Below, piece by piece: positions 53,613 through 62,502 of a stretch of DNA of 64,000 nt. Below the pieces are notes generated by a model. That model saw only the letters and a program-made list of their open reading frames with translations. It had not been told where the DNA came from and ran no database searches. The translations under genes and the position numbers were made by a program. This DNA comes from CAYYUA01 sp964542585. GTDB taxonomy: Bacteria; Bacteroidota; Bacteroidia; CAILMK01; CAYYUA01. The DNA lies in NCBI GenBank assembly GCA_964542585.1, contig CAZIUI010000002.1:118497-182496 (forward strand), given 5' to 3'. Position 1 is the first letter of the stretch; every line of letters begins with the position of its first letter.

Positions 53613-55097
53613 ATGAAAAAGGTACTCATTGCCAATCGCGGGGAGATTGCGTTAAGGATCATGCGATCCTTAAAAGAAATGGGTGTTCAGACCGTAGCTG
53701 TTTTCTCGGACGCAGACCGCTTGGCACCCTTTGTAAAAATGGCTGATGAAGCAGTTCACTTAGGGCCGTCTCCATCCAATGAGTCCTACCTCCGAAGCGA
53801 GCTGATCTTGGAAAAGGCTAAAGCCCTTGGCGTTGATGGGATCCATCCCGGCTATGGCTTTCTTTCGGAAAACCCGGATTTTGCCAGGGAGGTAGAAGAA
53901 GCCGGTTTAAGCTTCATTGGTCCTGATGGTAGGGCTATTGAGATCATGGGAGATAAGCTGGCTGCCAAAGCTGCGGTTCAGCAATATGATATTCCTTTAC
54001 TACCTGGTACAGATGAACCCATGGCAGACTTATCAGCAGCCCAGGAGGTAGCCGATAACATTGGCTACCCTGTACTGATCAAAGCTGCTGCCGGTGGGGG
54101 TGGTAAGGGCATGCGAATCGTGGAGCAGCAGGCAGACATGGCTGAGCAATTTGAACGGGCTGTAAGCGAGGCTTCCAGTGCTTTTGGCAATGGCGCGGTT
54201 TTCATTGAAAAATATGTGGCCTCTCCACGCCATGTGGAAATTCAGGTCTTAGGTGATCAACATGGGAATTACGTGTACTTACATGAACGGGAGTGCTCTA
54301 TTCAGCGCCGGCATCAAAAGGTTATTGAAGAAGCGCCCTCCAGCATCATAACCCCGGACCTTCGACAAAAAATGGGAGAGGCTGCCATAGGTGTTGCCCA
54401 ATCATGCGGATATGTGGGGGCTGGCACGGTTGAGCTCCTTGTGGATGAGCGGAAAAACTTTTACTTCCTGGAGATGAACACCCGCCTCCAGGTGGAACAC
54501 CCCATAACGGAGATGATCACAGGTATAGACCTGGTCAAGGAACAAGTACGCGTAGCCAGAGGAGAAAAGCTAGGCTATAGGCAGGATGCGATCCCGCTGA
54601 ATGGGCATGCGATTGAACTCAGGGTTTATGCAGAAGACCCGGAAAACAACTTTCTCCCGGCTATCGGTACGCTGACCACCTACCGCCCACCGGATGGCTT
54701 TGGCATTCGAACTGATAGCGGTTATGAAGAAGGACAAAAGATCCCCGTAGAATACGATCCGATGATCGCCAAGCTCGTGGCTCACGATACCGATCGGCAA
54801 CGGGCTATTGATAAGCTATCCCGCGCTATTGATGATTTTCAGTTGGCCGGTGTGGATTCTACCTTAGGGTTTGGCAAATACACTATTCAGCACCAACAAT
54901 TCCGTAGTGGCGACTACGATACCCATTTTGTAAAGCAACATTTTACCGGAACTAGCATTCACGGAGAAAATTACGATGAAGCAGCCGTGGCATCCTTGAT
55001 TGCCGTTCGTATGAAGGAAGAACAACGGCAAAAGGCCAAGCAGCAAATGCAGATAGCACAAAAGAATGGCGAGCAGTGGAGGGCTCGTGAAGGATAG
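53613..55097 (+). CDS. accC: Biotin carboxylase subunit of an acyl-CoA carboxylase
   Basis: A 494-residue ATP-grasp enzyme that carboxylates biotin on its carrier protein, for acetyl-CoA (fatty-acid synthesis) or propionyl-CoA carboxylase. The start at MKKVLIANRGEIALRIMRSL is the normal family N-terminus; the frame extends 55 codons upstream but those residues do not fit. Marks are HPGYGFLSENPDFA, the glycine-rich AAAGGGGKGMR, the carboxylase signature FLEMNTRLQVEHPITEM and ERECSIQRRHQK. A ~45-residue C-terminal tail (YDEAAVASLIAVRMKEEQRQ), longer than E. coli AccC, is common in Bacteroidota subunits linked to propionyl-CoA carboxylase. Neither a carrier nor a carboxyltransferase gene is adjacent. 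It could precede the methylmalonyl-CoA epimerase at 9962 in one pathway. Confidence 0.9.
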   Translation: MKKVLIANRGEIALRIMRSLKEMGVQTVAVFSDADRLAPFVKMADEAVHLGPSPSNESYLRSELILEKAKALGVDGIHPGYGFLSENPDFAREVEEAGLSFIGPDGRAIEIMGDKLAAKAAVQQYDIPLLPGTDEPMADLSAAQEVADNIGYPVLIKAAAGGGGKGMRIVEQQADMAEQFERAVSEASSAFGNGAVFIEKYVASPRHVEIQVLGDQHGNYVYLHERECSIQRRHQKVIEEAPSSIITPDLRQKMGEAAIGVAQSCGYVGAGTVELLVDERKNFYFLEMNTRLQVEHPITEMITGIDLVKEQVRVARGEKLGYRQDAIPLNGHAIELRVYAEDPENNFLPAIGTLTTYRPPDGFGIRTDSGYEEGQKIPVEYDPMIAKLVAHDTDRQRAIDKLSRAIDDFQLAGVDSTLGFGKYTIQHQQFRSGDYDTHFVKQHFTGTSIHGENYDEAAVASLIAVRMKEEQRQKAKQQMQIAQKNGEQWRAREG

Positions 55098-55140
55098 CAC
55101 ATCTTTAAACACGCCTCCCTTCACCAGCGGCTGAGTCAAA

Positions 55141-55182
55141 AAAAAATGCCCGTTATTCCTTATTAAGGAACCGGGCATTTTT
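55141..55182. terminator. Bidirectional terminator between accC and the S46 peptidase
   Basis: ATGCCCG and CGGGCAT form the outer stem with an inner CCTTATTAAGG hairpin; A6 on the left and T5 on the right serve both converging genes. Confidence 0.8.
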
Positions 55183-55206
55183 CATTTGAGAACAGCGGTA
55201 TTACGG

Positions 55207-57873
55207 TTAGCTATTCTTTTTGACAATTTCAAGCTCTTCCATGATATGCTGGCTATTATAAAGCTTATCAATCACAAAGAGCACATATCGGATATCCACG
55301 CAAATCGTACGGTTAACGGATTCATCCACTACAAGATCACCGGTCATGGATTCCCAGTTACCGTCAAATGCAATACCCATAAGGTTACCTTTCCCGTTGA
55401 TCACCGGGCTGCCGGAGTTACCACCGGTAATGTCATTATCGGTAAGGAAACAAATCGGCAATTCCCCATTAGACCGGGCGTAGCGGCCGAAATTTTCGTT
55501 ATTGATGTGTTTCATTAAAACATCCGGAACCTGGAATTCCTCATCAGAAGGATCATGTTTCTCCATTATACCCTTATGGGTGGTATAGTATTCGTACTGC
55601 TTAGCATCAGCCGGTTGATAGGATTCAACGGCCCCATAGCTTACCCGCATGGAAGAATTGGCATTGGGATAAAGGTTCTCTTCACCTTTCCACTCCCTGA
55701 TACCTTGCATGTAGGTTTCCATGTGCTTTTCGATCTGCTGTTGGGCCTTCCGGTAAGGCATCAGGTAATTAGACCGGTAAAAGCGGAGCAATGAGCCCGC
55801 TAGATCAAGCATCTTTTCATTACTTAAACGATAGGCAGAAGGATTAGCCGCTAGCCCCATGGTTTTAGCGGAGTCTACTACAATAGCATCCTTCTTGAAA
55901 TGGCTGTATCCTTTAAGCTGCCCACCTAATTTTACTAAGGGATCTTCCAATAGAGTACTGGCATCTGCCCCATCAAAAACCTTCTTAGTGGTACCGGAAT
56001 CTGCGAGCAGGGTTGGCTGGTCAAACAGACCACCGGAAAAAATATCCTTTATGTGATCATTGATGACTTGTTGCATAGAAGTGGATGGGTCCTCAGCACG
56101 CCATTCTATAAGAAATCCCGGCCATTGGGATTCATCAAACTCCTGGGAAATGGTCAACAGGCGATTTTTTAATTGTTCCCTGTACCCTACCTGCTCCATA
56201 CCTTTATGGCGGTGGTACTTCATGACCGCATTTTTGGCCTCATTTAAAAGGCTGTCCTTCTTGCCTTCGCCATTTATACCGGAAAGGTTACGCCCCAGCT
56301 TGTTTAGGCGGATAGCGTAACCCATGAGGTTTAATTGATCCTTAGGCTGGATTTTGTAAGCATTGTTCAGGTATTCAAGAATCGTAGTTTCGACAGGTTG
56401 CCCGGGATTCGAGTTAATCAAATGGTTTATACCCGCTGGGCGTTGCTCAGCCTCTACATTTTTAGCATACTTAACCATGAGATCTTTCATGGTTTGTTTT
56501 TCCATGGCTTCGTAAGTTTCGCCAAAGTATTTTTCCGCTCTCTGGCGGAATTTCATGGCCGCTGTATCAATTTTCACTTGGCTAGCACCCTCTGATTTGA
56601 GTTGTTGTAGTTTTTGGTAAAAACGGTTGTAGCGGAAGATGAAACTAAACAAGTCTAATTGCGAAAGGCCGTAAGCAAAGTATTGAAAACCCGGTGATAT
56701 ACCGTTTATCTTTTTATAGGCTTTTTGAATGTTATCGAGAACATCGCCATATCTTTCCTTTCGATCCTTTTTTTTGTTTACCCACTCCATAAAGGCCTTT
56801 TCCTTCTTTGCTTTTTCACCGACCAAGTCATAGCTGCGAAGCCCTTTTAACTGTCCTTTGTTATACTTGTAAAAGTTTGAATAAGATGCATGCTTTGAGG
56901 TAAGCTGCAGTTTAGCTGCTTCGCTCTGGTTCATTTGCTTTTCCATGTTATCCAGGATAGCTCCAAACGCTTCAATAATGGTAGGCTCTTCATATTCCAT
57001 TTTATGGTTGATAGCATAGGAGGTCAGGTACCGCTCTGTGGTACCCGGATAGCCCATGATAATCGCTGGATCATCTTTACTGTACCCATTCAGGGATACT
57101 GGAAGGTGGTAGGGCGCATCATAGGGCGTGTTATCATCACTGATGGCAGCGGGCTCATTACCCTCACCTGTGTAAATACGAAGAACTGAAAAGTCACCGG
57201 TATGGCGCGGCCACATCCAGTTATCGGTATCCCCGCCAAACTTCCCAATATCCTTGGGAGGTGCTCCTACTAAGCGGATATCTTTGAATTGCTCATATAC
57301 CACCAGGTAGTATTCATTGCCATGATACATGGTTTTTACCTCGGCAATGTAGTTGTTGTCAGCAGTGGCGGCTTTGGTAAGGGAATCGAAAAGCTTTTGC
57401 TGCTTCATCTTAGCTTCTCTCCCCTCCATCGTATCAATCACAGGGGCAATGGCTGAGGTAACTTTTTCCATTTTTACCATGCGGGAAGCGGTGTAGTTTT
57501 CATTGGTAAGTTCCTCATCCAGGCTATTGGCAAAAAAGCCATTTTCAAGGATGTTGTTGTCAGGGGAGCTGTGTTTTGAGATCAGGTCATAAGCACAGTG
57601 GTGATTGGTAAAAAGTAAACCTTTACCCGACACCACTTCTGCAGTACATTGGCCACCATTTAAGCGGATAATGGCATCTTTTATACTGGAATTGTTGATG
57701 GCATAAATATCTTCCTTATCCAGTTTGATATCCAGGGACTTCATTTTGTCCTTGTGGATCTTCTTCAAGGCTGTCGGCAGCCACATGCCTTCACCAGCAT
57801 GGTCTCCAGCCTGGACACTGATGCTCAATAAAACACTGAGGCCCAGACTTGCTGAAAGGAGTTTTTTAAACAT
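55207..57873 (-). CDS. S46 family dipeptidyl-peptidase (DPP7-like)
   Basis: An exported serine peptidase of 888 residues that removes dipeptides from peptide N-termini. The ATG at 57873 gives a signal peptide (MFKKLLSASLGLSVLLSISVQA); an ATG 11 codons upstream is less likely. The chymotrypsin-type triad is visible: His in LLFTNHHCAYD, Asp in the TDNWMWPRHTGDFSV block and Ser in GGNSGSPVING. A helical domain is inserted between His and Ser parts, as in the family. Eighteen residues after the Ser the chain reads FDGNWE: the Gly matches DPP7 (hydrophobic P1 preference), where DPP11 has Arg. No sorting domain is present, so it is probably periplasmic, feeding peptides to the cell. Confidence 0.9.
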   Translation of the reverse strand: MFKKLLSASLGLSVLLSISVQAGDHAGEGMWLPTALKKIHKDKMKSLDIKLDKEDIYAINNSSIKDAIIRLNGGQCTAEVVSGKGLLFTNHHCAYDLISKHSSPDNNILENGFFANSLDEELTNENYTASRMVKMEKVTSAIAPVIDTMEGREAKMKQQKLFDSLTKAATADNNYIAEVKTMYHGNEYYLVVYEQFKDIRLVGAPPKDIGKFGGDTDNWMWPRHTGDFSVLRIYTGEGNEPAAISDDNTPYDAPYHLPVSLNGYSKDDPAIIMGYPGTTERYLTSYAINHKMEYEEPTIIEAFGAILDNMEKQMNQSEAAKLQLTSKHASYSNFYKYNKGQLKGLRSYDLVGEKAKKEKAFMEWVNKKKDRKERYGDVLDNIQKAYKKINGISPGFQYFAYGLSQLDLFSFIFRYNRFYQKLQQLKSEGASQVKIDTAAMKFRQRAEKYFGETYEAMEKQTMKDLMVKYAKNVEAEQRPAGINHLINSNPGQPVETTILEYLNNAYKIQPKDQLNLMGYAIRLNKLGRNLSGINGEGKKDSLLNEAKNAVMKYHRHKGMEQVGYREQLKNRLLTISQEFDESQWPGFLIEWRAEDPSTSMQQVINDHIKDIFSGGLFDQPTLLADSGTTKKVFDGADASTLLEDPLVKLGGQLKGYSHFKKDAIVVDSAKTMGLAANPSAYRLSNEKMLDLAGSLLRFYRSNYLMPYRKAQQQIEKHMETYMQGIREWKGEENLYPNANSSMRVSYGAVESYQPADAKQYEYYTTHKGIMEKHDPSDEEFQVPDVLMKHINNENFGRYARSNGELPICFLTDNDITGGNSGSPVINGKGNLMGIAFDGNWESMTGDLVVDESVNRTICVDIRYVLFVIDKLYNSQHIMEELEIVKKNS

Positions 57874-57999
57874 GGAATTGCTTTTTAAAATCTTTTGATG
57901 GGTCAAATATAAGGATATTCTCAGGCCCTGAGATTCCCCAATAATGGCGGTTTAACCATCTTTAGACTCTTGAATCATGGCAATGCTCCTAGTCATACA

Positions 58000-58030
58000 T
58001 TGGCTAGTAAACAGGGATACCGTAATTTCG
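58000..58030 (+). promoter_or_regulatory. Candidate promoter of secDF
   Basis: TTGG (58000-58003), 19-nt spacer, TAATTTCG (58023-58030), one mismatch to TAnnTTTG. The leader to the ATG at 58099 would be about 60 nt. Confidence 0.45.
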
Positions 58031-58098
58031 CAGTTCTTTAACAAAAATTAGACTATTTAATCCCATTGACCAGTTTCTTATAAAACGTTTTCACGCTA

Positions 58099-61000
58099 AT
58101 GAAAAGTAAAGGTGCCATTAAATTTTTTGCAGTAGCCCTTGTGGTTGTCTGCTTATACCAGCTTTCCTTCACCGTAGTTACCTCAGTGGTAGAAAGCAAT
58201 GCCCCAAAAGAGACCGAACGAAGAGAAACTCACCTGGACTCACTTGCCAATGAGCCTATTTACAACCTTTTGGTAAAAAACTACACCTACAATGAGTGTA
58301 AAGCCCGAGAAATTAATCTGGGGCTTGACCTCCAAGGGGGCATGCATGTCACCCTGCAGGTGTCTTTAAAAGCGTTGTTATTAGAACTCAGCAATAAAAA
58401 TGATGACCCTGCTTTTCGTAAAGCCCTCAATAAAGCCAACAAACGGTATAAGACCCGTGATGTAAACTTTATCACGGCTTTTTACAATATTTACACAAAA
58501 AATAATCCAGATGCCCAACTAGCCTCCATATTTGCTACCCGGGCTAACCAAGACCAGATAAGTTTTGAGTCAACCAATGAGGAAGTGCTCAGCTTTTTAA
58601 GGCAAGAAGCTGATCAAGCCCTAAACCGGACTTACAACATTCTGCGGACGAGGGTCAACCAGTTTGGGGTTAGCCAACCAAACATCCAGAAAATTGCCGG
58701 TAGTGGACGAATCATTGTGGAATTGCCGGGTGTTGAAGACCAAGAACGGGTCCGTAACCTGTTGAAGTCTACCGCTAAATTAGGGTTCTGGGAAACCTAT
58801 AAAGCTAGTGAGATCTTGCCTTATTTTGAGGATGTCAACGATGTCCTCAAGCAGAAGCTTTCACTGGGAAGTGACACCGCAAAGCAGGATACGGCTACCA
58901 CTCCATCCGGAGATGAGGAGTTTTTCACTTCCGAGGCCGAACCTGATACCGTTAGCCAGTTTGGTAATTCGGATACTGCCAAAGCAAAGGCTGACACCGC
59001 TACAGAAGATACCAGTTCATTCTTCGGGGAAGGAGCCGATACTGCTGATCAAGACACCGGTCAGCTATCGCAAGAGGAATTTCGGCGGGAAAATCCGCTT
59101 TATACTGTTTTAAGACCCGCTGTGAGCCAGCAAGGACGTGCCATGCGAGGGCCGGTTGTTGGTTTCTCTAACGGCATTGATACTGCTAAGGTTAATGAAT
59201 ACCTTCACATGGAAGAGGTTCAGCGTGTCCTGCCTACAGAGGTAAGGTTCCGTTGGTCTGCTAAAAGCACATCCGAAAACAACAACATTTTCCGGTTATA
59301 TGCCCTGAAAGAGACAACCCGCGATGGCTCAGCCCCCCTAACAGGTCAGGTTATTACAGATGCAAGTGTAGACGTTTCCAAACGTGGGCAGCGACAGGTT
59401 GCTATTAGCATGAATTCCCGTGGTTCTCGTATATGGGAACGCCTGACAGGTGATAACATTGATCAGAGTATTGCCATATCGATGGATAACCGCGTGTACT
59501 CTGCCCCCAATGTCAATCAGCAAATCAGTGGCGGTCGCTCCGTTATTACCGGACGCTTTACAACGCAAGAAGCCAAAGACCTGTCTAACGTCCTGGAGGC
59601 CGGCAAACTGCCGATTGTCGTGAATATCGTGGAGGAAGCCGTCATCGGGCCGTCATTGGGACAGGAATCCATCAATTCCGGTTTGACTTCCTTGGTTATT
59701 GGTTTAGTGGTCGTGCTCGTCTTCATGGTGCTATACTACAACCAAAGCGGTTGGGTAGCCAACCTGGCGCTGCTTGCTAACCTGTTCTTTGTTATCGGGG
59801 TGTTAGCATCATTAGGAGCAGCCCTTACTTTACCAGGTATGGCCGGGATCCTCCTAACCGTGGGAATGTCAGTGGATGCCAATGTGCTGATCTTTGAGCG
59901 GATACGAGAGGAGATCCGGGCTGGAAAAGGGCTTAACCTGGCTATTGCTGATGGTTACCGCTATGCCTACTCTTCTATTGTTGACGCCAACCTCACCACG
60001 CTCTTAACCGCTATCATTCTCTACACTTTTGGCTCTGGCCCCATTAGTGGGTTTGCCATAATTTTGATCATTGGTATTCTTACGTCTCTATTTTCTGCGA
60101 TCTTCATTACCCGTATGATTTTCGATTGGGCCCTTACCAAGAATAAAGCTGTCAAATTTGCGAATAAAGCCACCTTCAATGCCCTCGCCAACTTTAAAAT
60201 CGATTTCCTGGCCAAGAAAAAAGTGGCTTACTTCATATCCGGAGGTATTATCTTAGCTGGTTTGGTATCCCTTGTAGTACAAGGGGTGAATTACGGCATT
60301 GATTTTAAGGGTGGTTACTCCTATGTAGTGAAATTTGACAAGAACGTCAGCACAGGAGAAGTTCGGGATGCTCTTACCGGCCCCTTAGAAGGCGAACCCC
60401 AGGTTAAATCGTTTGGCTCAGCTGACCAGGTTAAGATCACTTCAGATTACATGATCAACAGTACCAAGGACAATGCTTCAGATATTGTAAGAAGTAAGTT
60501 TTCAACAGGGCTACAGCAAATAAGTGAGGATTACAAGATCAAAAGCACCTCGAAAGTAGGGCCTACTATAGCCGAGGATATCAAAACATCAGCCTATTGG
60601 GCAGTATCATTCTCTTTGATCGTGATTTTCTTGTACATCTTCCTTCGCTTCCAGAAGTGGCAATACGGGTTGGGAGCCCTAGCAGCGGTATTCCATGATG
60701 TATTGGTGGTTTTAGGGCTTTTTTCATTGCTAAAGGCTGTAATGCCCTTTTCCATGAAGATAGATCAAGCTTTTATTGCCGCTATCCTTACGGTGGTAGG
60801 GTATTCGATCAATGATACAGTGGTTGTCTATGACCGGATACGGGAAAAATTGAATATCCACAAGAAAAGCCCATTCCTTGAAACCGTTAATACAGCGCTT
60901 AACGAAACCTTATCCCGTACTTTTATCACATCGGCTACCACCCTTATCGTTATTCTGATTCTTTTCCTCTTTGGTGGGGAAATGATACGTGGGTTTTCCT

Positions 61001-61104
61001 TTGCCCTGCTTATCGGGATTTTAGTAGGGACGTATTCTTCCCTATTTGTGTCCTCTAATGTTGTGGTAGAGCTGAGTGACGCTCGAAAACCGGCCAAATC
61101 CTAA
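58099..61104 (+). CDS. secDF: Fused protein-export membrane protein SecDF
   Basis: A 1001-residue fusion of SecD and SecF, inner-membrane proteins that use the proton gradient to help pull secreted proteins through SecYEG. The SecD half has the first helix at 8-27, GLDLQGGMHVTLQV, a large periplasmic P1 domain with a long Asp/Thr/Ala-rich insertion (about 255-330, rich in 'DTA' steps), and TM helices with GMSVDANVLIFERIREE. The SecF half has YGIDFKGGYSYVVKF, VGPTIAEDIKTSAYWA and VGYSINDTVVVYDRIREKL. Fused SecDF is usual in Bacteroidota. It lies 4 bp upstream of a cyclophilin-lipoprotein gene, so the two form an operon linking export and periplasmic folding. Confidence 0.96.
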   Translation: MKSKGAIKFFAVALVVVCLYQLSFTVVTSVVESNAPKETERRETHLDSLANEPIYNLLVKNYTYNECKAREINLGLDLQGGMHVTLQVSLKALLLELSNKNDDPAFRKALNKANKRYKTRDVNFITAFYNIYTKNNPDAQLASIFATRANQDQISFESTNEEVLSFLRQEADQALNRTYNILRTRVNQFGVSQPNIQKIAGSGRIIVELPGVEDQERVRNLLKSTAKLGFWETYKASEILPYFEDVNDVLKQKLSLGSDTAKQDTATTPSGDEEFFTSEAEPDTVSQFGNSDTAKAKADTATEDTSSFFGEGADTADQDTGQLSQEEFRRENPLYTVLRPAVSQQGRAMRGPVVGFSNGIDTAKVNEYLHMEEVQRVLPTEVRFRWSAKSTSENNNIFRLYALKETTRDGSAPLTGQVITDASVDVSKRGQRQVAISMNSRGSRIWERLTGDNIDQSIAISMDNRVYSAPNVNQQISGGRSVITGRFTTQEAKDLSNVLEAGKLPIVVNIVEEAVIGPSLGQESINSGLTSLVIGLVVVLVFMVLYYNQSGWVANLALLANLFFVIGVLASLGAALTLPGMAGILLTVGMSVDANVLIFERIREEIRAGKGLNLAIADGYRYAYSSIVDANLTTLLTAIILYTFGSGPISGFAIILIIGILTSLFSAIFITRMIFDWALTKNKAVKFANKATFNALANFKIDFLAKKKVAYFISGGIILAGLVSLVVQGVNYGIDFKGGYSYVVKFDKNVSTGEVRDALTGPLEGEPQVKSFGSADQVKITSDYMINSTKDNASDIVRSKFSTGLQQISEDYKIKSTSKVGPTIAEDIKTSAYWAVSFSLIVIFLYIFLRFQKWQYGLGALAAVFHDVLVVLGLFSLLKAVMPFSMKIDQAFIAAILTVVGYSINDTVVVYDRIREKLNIHKKSPFLETVNTALNETLSRTFITSATTLIVILILFLFGGEMIRGFSFALLIGILVGTYSSLFVSSNVVVELSDARKPAKS

Positions 61105-61108
61105 AATC

Positions 61109-61759
61109 ATGAAACAGGCTTTCTGGATTATTGCTTTATGGGCTTTACTACTAACGCCTTCTATGGGTTGCTCCCAAATGAACGGTAACCAAGAAAACGG
61201 TGATGAGGGAACAGCCAAGATTGTAAAGGTTAGCACCAGGTTTGGCGATATTACCATCTGGCCTTATAAGGCCACGCCTAAACATCGGAAGAACTTCCTG
61301 AAATTGGCCGACAAAGGCTTTTACGACAGTACAACCTTCCATCGTATCATTGACGACTTCATGATCCAGGGCGGTGATCCCAATACCAAGATGGAAAACC
61401 CCAAGAATATCGGAAAAGGCGGGCCCGGCTATAGACTAGAAGCTGAGATCATTGATTCCCTCAAGCATAATTACGGAGCAGTGGCAGCCGCCCGCAAAGG
61501 CGACCGCGTGAATCCCGAGCGCAAATCCAGCGGTTCGCAGTTTTATATTGTTGAGAACAAGCAGGGCACCCATCAGTTAGATGGAAAGTATACGGTTTTT
61601 GGCAAGGTTATAAAAGGAATGGATGTGGTAGAGGAGATTGCGGCACAGCCTACGGCCAACCGCAGTCGTCCGCAAAAACCTATTCCTATGCAAGTGCAGG
61701 TAAAGGAATTGAGCTTAAAGAAGCTCAAAGAGCAATACGACTACCAGCCGCCCCAGTAA
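61109..61759 (+). CDS. Cyclophilin-type peptidyl-prolyl isomerase lipoprotein
   Basis: A 216-residue lipoprotein that catalyses cis-trans isomerisation at proline during folding of exported proteins. The ATG at 61109, 4 bp after secDF, gives the lipoprotein signal MKQAFWIIALWALLLTPSMGC; an upstream TTG in the secDF end is not plausible. The cyclophilin core is clear: TTFHRIIDDFMIQGGDP (catalytic Arg in FHR), GAVAAARKGD, SSGSQFYIVENKQGTHQLD and YTVFGKVIKGMDVVEEI. The C-terminal tail is rich in Lys and Gln. Being in one operon with secDF supports a periplasmic chaperone role for Sec substrates, including T9SS cargo. Confidence 0.94.
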   Translation: MKQAFWIIALWALLLTPSMGCSQMNGNQENGDEGTAKIVKVSTRFGDITIWPYKATPKHRKNFLKLADKGFYDSTTFHRIIDDFMIQGGDPNTKMENPKNIGKGGPGYRLEAEIIDSLKHNYGAVAAARKGDRVNPERKSSGSQFYIVENKQGTHQLDGKYTVFGKVIKGMDVVEEIAAQPTANRSRPQKPIPMQVQVKELSLKKLKEQYDYQPPQ

Positions 61760-61783
61760 GCTGGGCTGGCAAGGAAGAATTCT

Positions 61784-61791
61784 TATTTTTG
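61784..61791 (+). promoter_or_regulatory. -7 element of tRNA-Val
   Basis: TATTTTTG, exact to TAnnTTTG, with the expected start about 8 bp before the tRNA. A good -33 element is not seen (CTGG at 19-nt spacing). Confidence 0.5.
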
Positions 61792-61805
61792 CTTAAATAA
61801 AATAG

Positions 61806-61880
61806 GGGCTGTTAGCTCAGTTGGTTTAGAGCGCTTGCCCGACACGCAAGAGGTCGCTGGTTCGAGTCCAGCACAGCCCA
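61806..61880 (+). tRNA. tRNA-Val(GAC)
   Basis: 75-nt tRNA: acceptor GGGCTGT/ACAGCCC and discriminator A; D stem GCTC/GAGC; anticodon stem CTTGC/GCAAG enclosing CCGACAC, so the anticodon is GAC (Val); T arm GCTGG-TTCGAGT-CCAGC. CCA is not encoded. Position 33 is C instead of the almost universal T. Confidence 0.93.
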
Positions 61881-61901
61881 CAGTAGCCGAACAAAGGATG
61901 C

Positions 61902-61930
61902 AAGCCCGGTTAATTAACCGGGCTTTTTTT
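61902..61930 (+). terminator. Terminator after tRNA-Val
   Basis: AAGCCCGGTTAA and TTAACCGGGCTT form a perfect 12-bp palindromic stem followed by a run of T. It can also end the secDF-cyclophilin transcript. Confidence 0.85.
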
Positions 61931-62016
61931 GGTTTCGTGGATTCAGCTCAAACCTGGCTCAATTAAATATTACGTTTGATTGACCCACCATTCTTAAATT
62001 TACCCAAAATTCGGTT

Positions 62017-62478
62017 ATGAAGTTTGCCCTCTCCCTGATCATCAGCTTGTGGTTACCCTTTGCAGTTTTTGGTCAGTGGAATGGAGAGGTGGTTGAGGTT
62101 TTGGAAGGCGACCATCTGAAGGTTAAAAAAGCTTCCGGTATTGAAGTGGATGTTCGCCTTTACGGTATTGCTTGTCCGAAAAGCGGACAACCTTTTGGGG
62201 ATCAAGCTTCCATTAAAACCGCCAATAAACTGATCAGGCGGAAAGTCAAGGTTAAGACAGTGGAGACTGGACTTTACGACAGGATCATCGGAAAAGTTTA
62301 CCACCGATCGATCTTGATAAACCGCTGGCTGGTTCAGAAAGGCTTAGCATGGGTATTTGATAAATACTGCCAAAAGCCGATTTGTAAACAATGGAAAAAA
62401 ATCCAAAAACGGAAACAGGCAAGTAAAACCGGCCTTTGGCAGCAAAAAAATCCAACCCCGCCTTGGCAATATCCTTAA
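62017..62478 (+). CDS. Exported SNase-fold (thermonuclease-like) protein with lost active site
   Basis: A 153-residue exported protein. A signal peptide (MKFALSLIISLWLPFAVFGQ) is followed by the OB-fold of staphylococcal nuclease: GEVVEVLEGDHLKVKKASG, VRLYGIACPKSGQPFG, then LINRWLVQKGLAWVF. Compared with active members, the calcium/catalytic segment 'R-L-x-G-I-D-x-P-E' reads RLYGIACPK: the Arg is kept, but Asp becomes Ala and Glu becomes Lys. The usual 'DRYGR' block is shortened to DRIIGK, so the second catalytic Arg is in doubt. It may bind nucleic acid or have another role. It stands alone and converges on the FG-GAP gene with 24 bp between stops. Confidence 0.85.
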   Translation: MKFALSLIISLWLPFAVFGQWNGEVVEVLEGDHLKVKKASGIEVDVRLYGIACPKSGQPFGDQASIKTANKLIRRKVKVKTVETGLYDRIIGKVYHRSILINRWLVQKGLAWVFDKYCQKPICKQWKKIQKRKQASKTGLWQQKNPTPPWQYP

Positions 62479-62502
62479 TCCAGCGGAAGCTAATGTCAAC
62501 AT

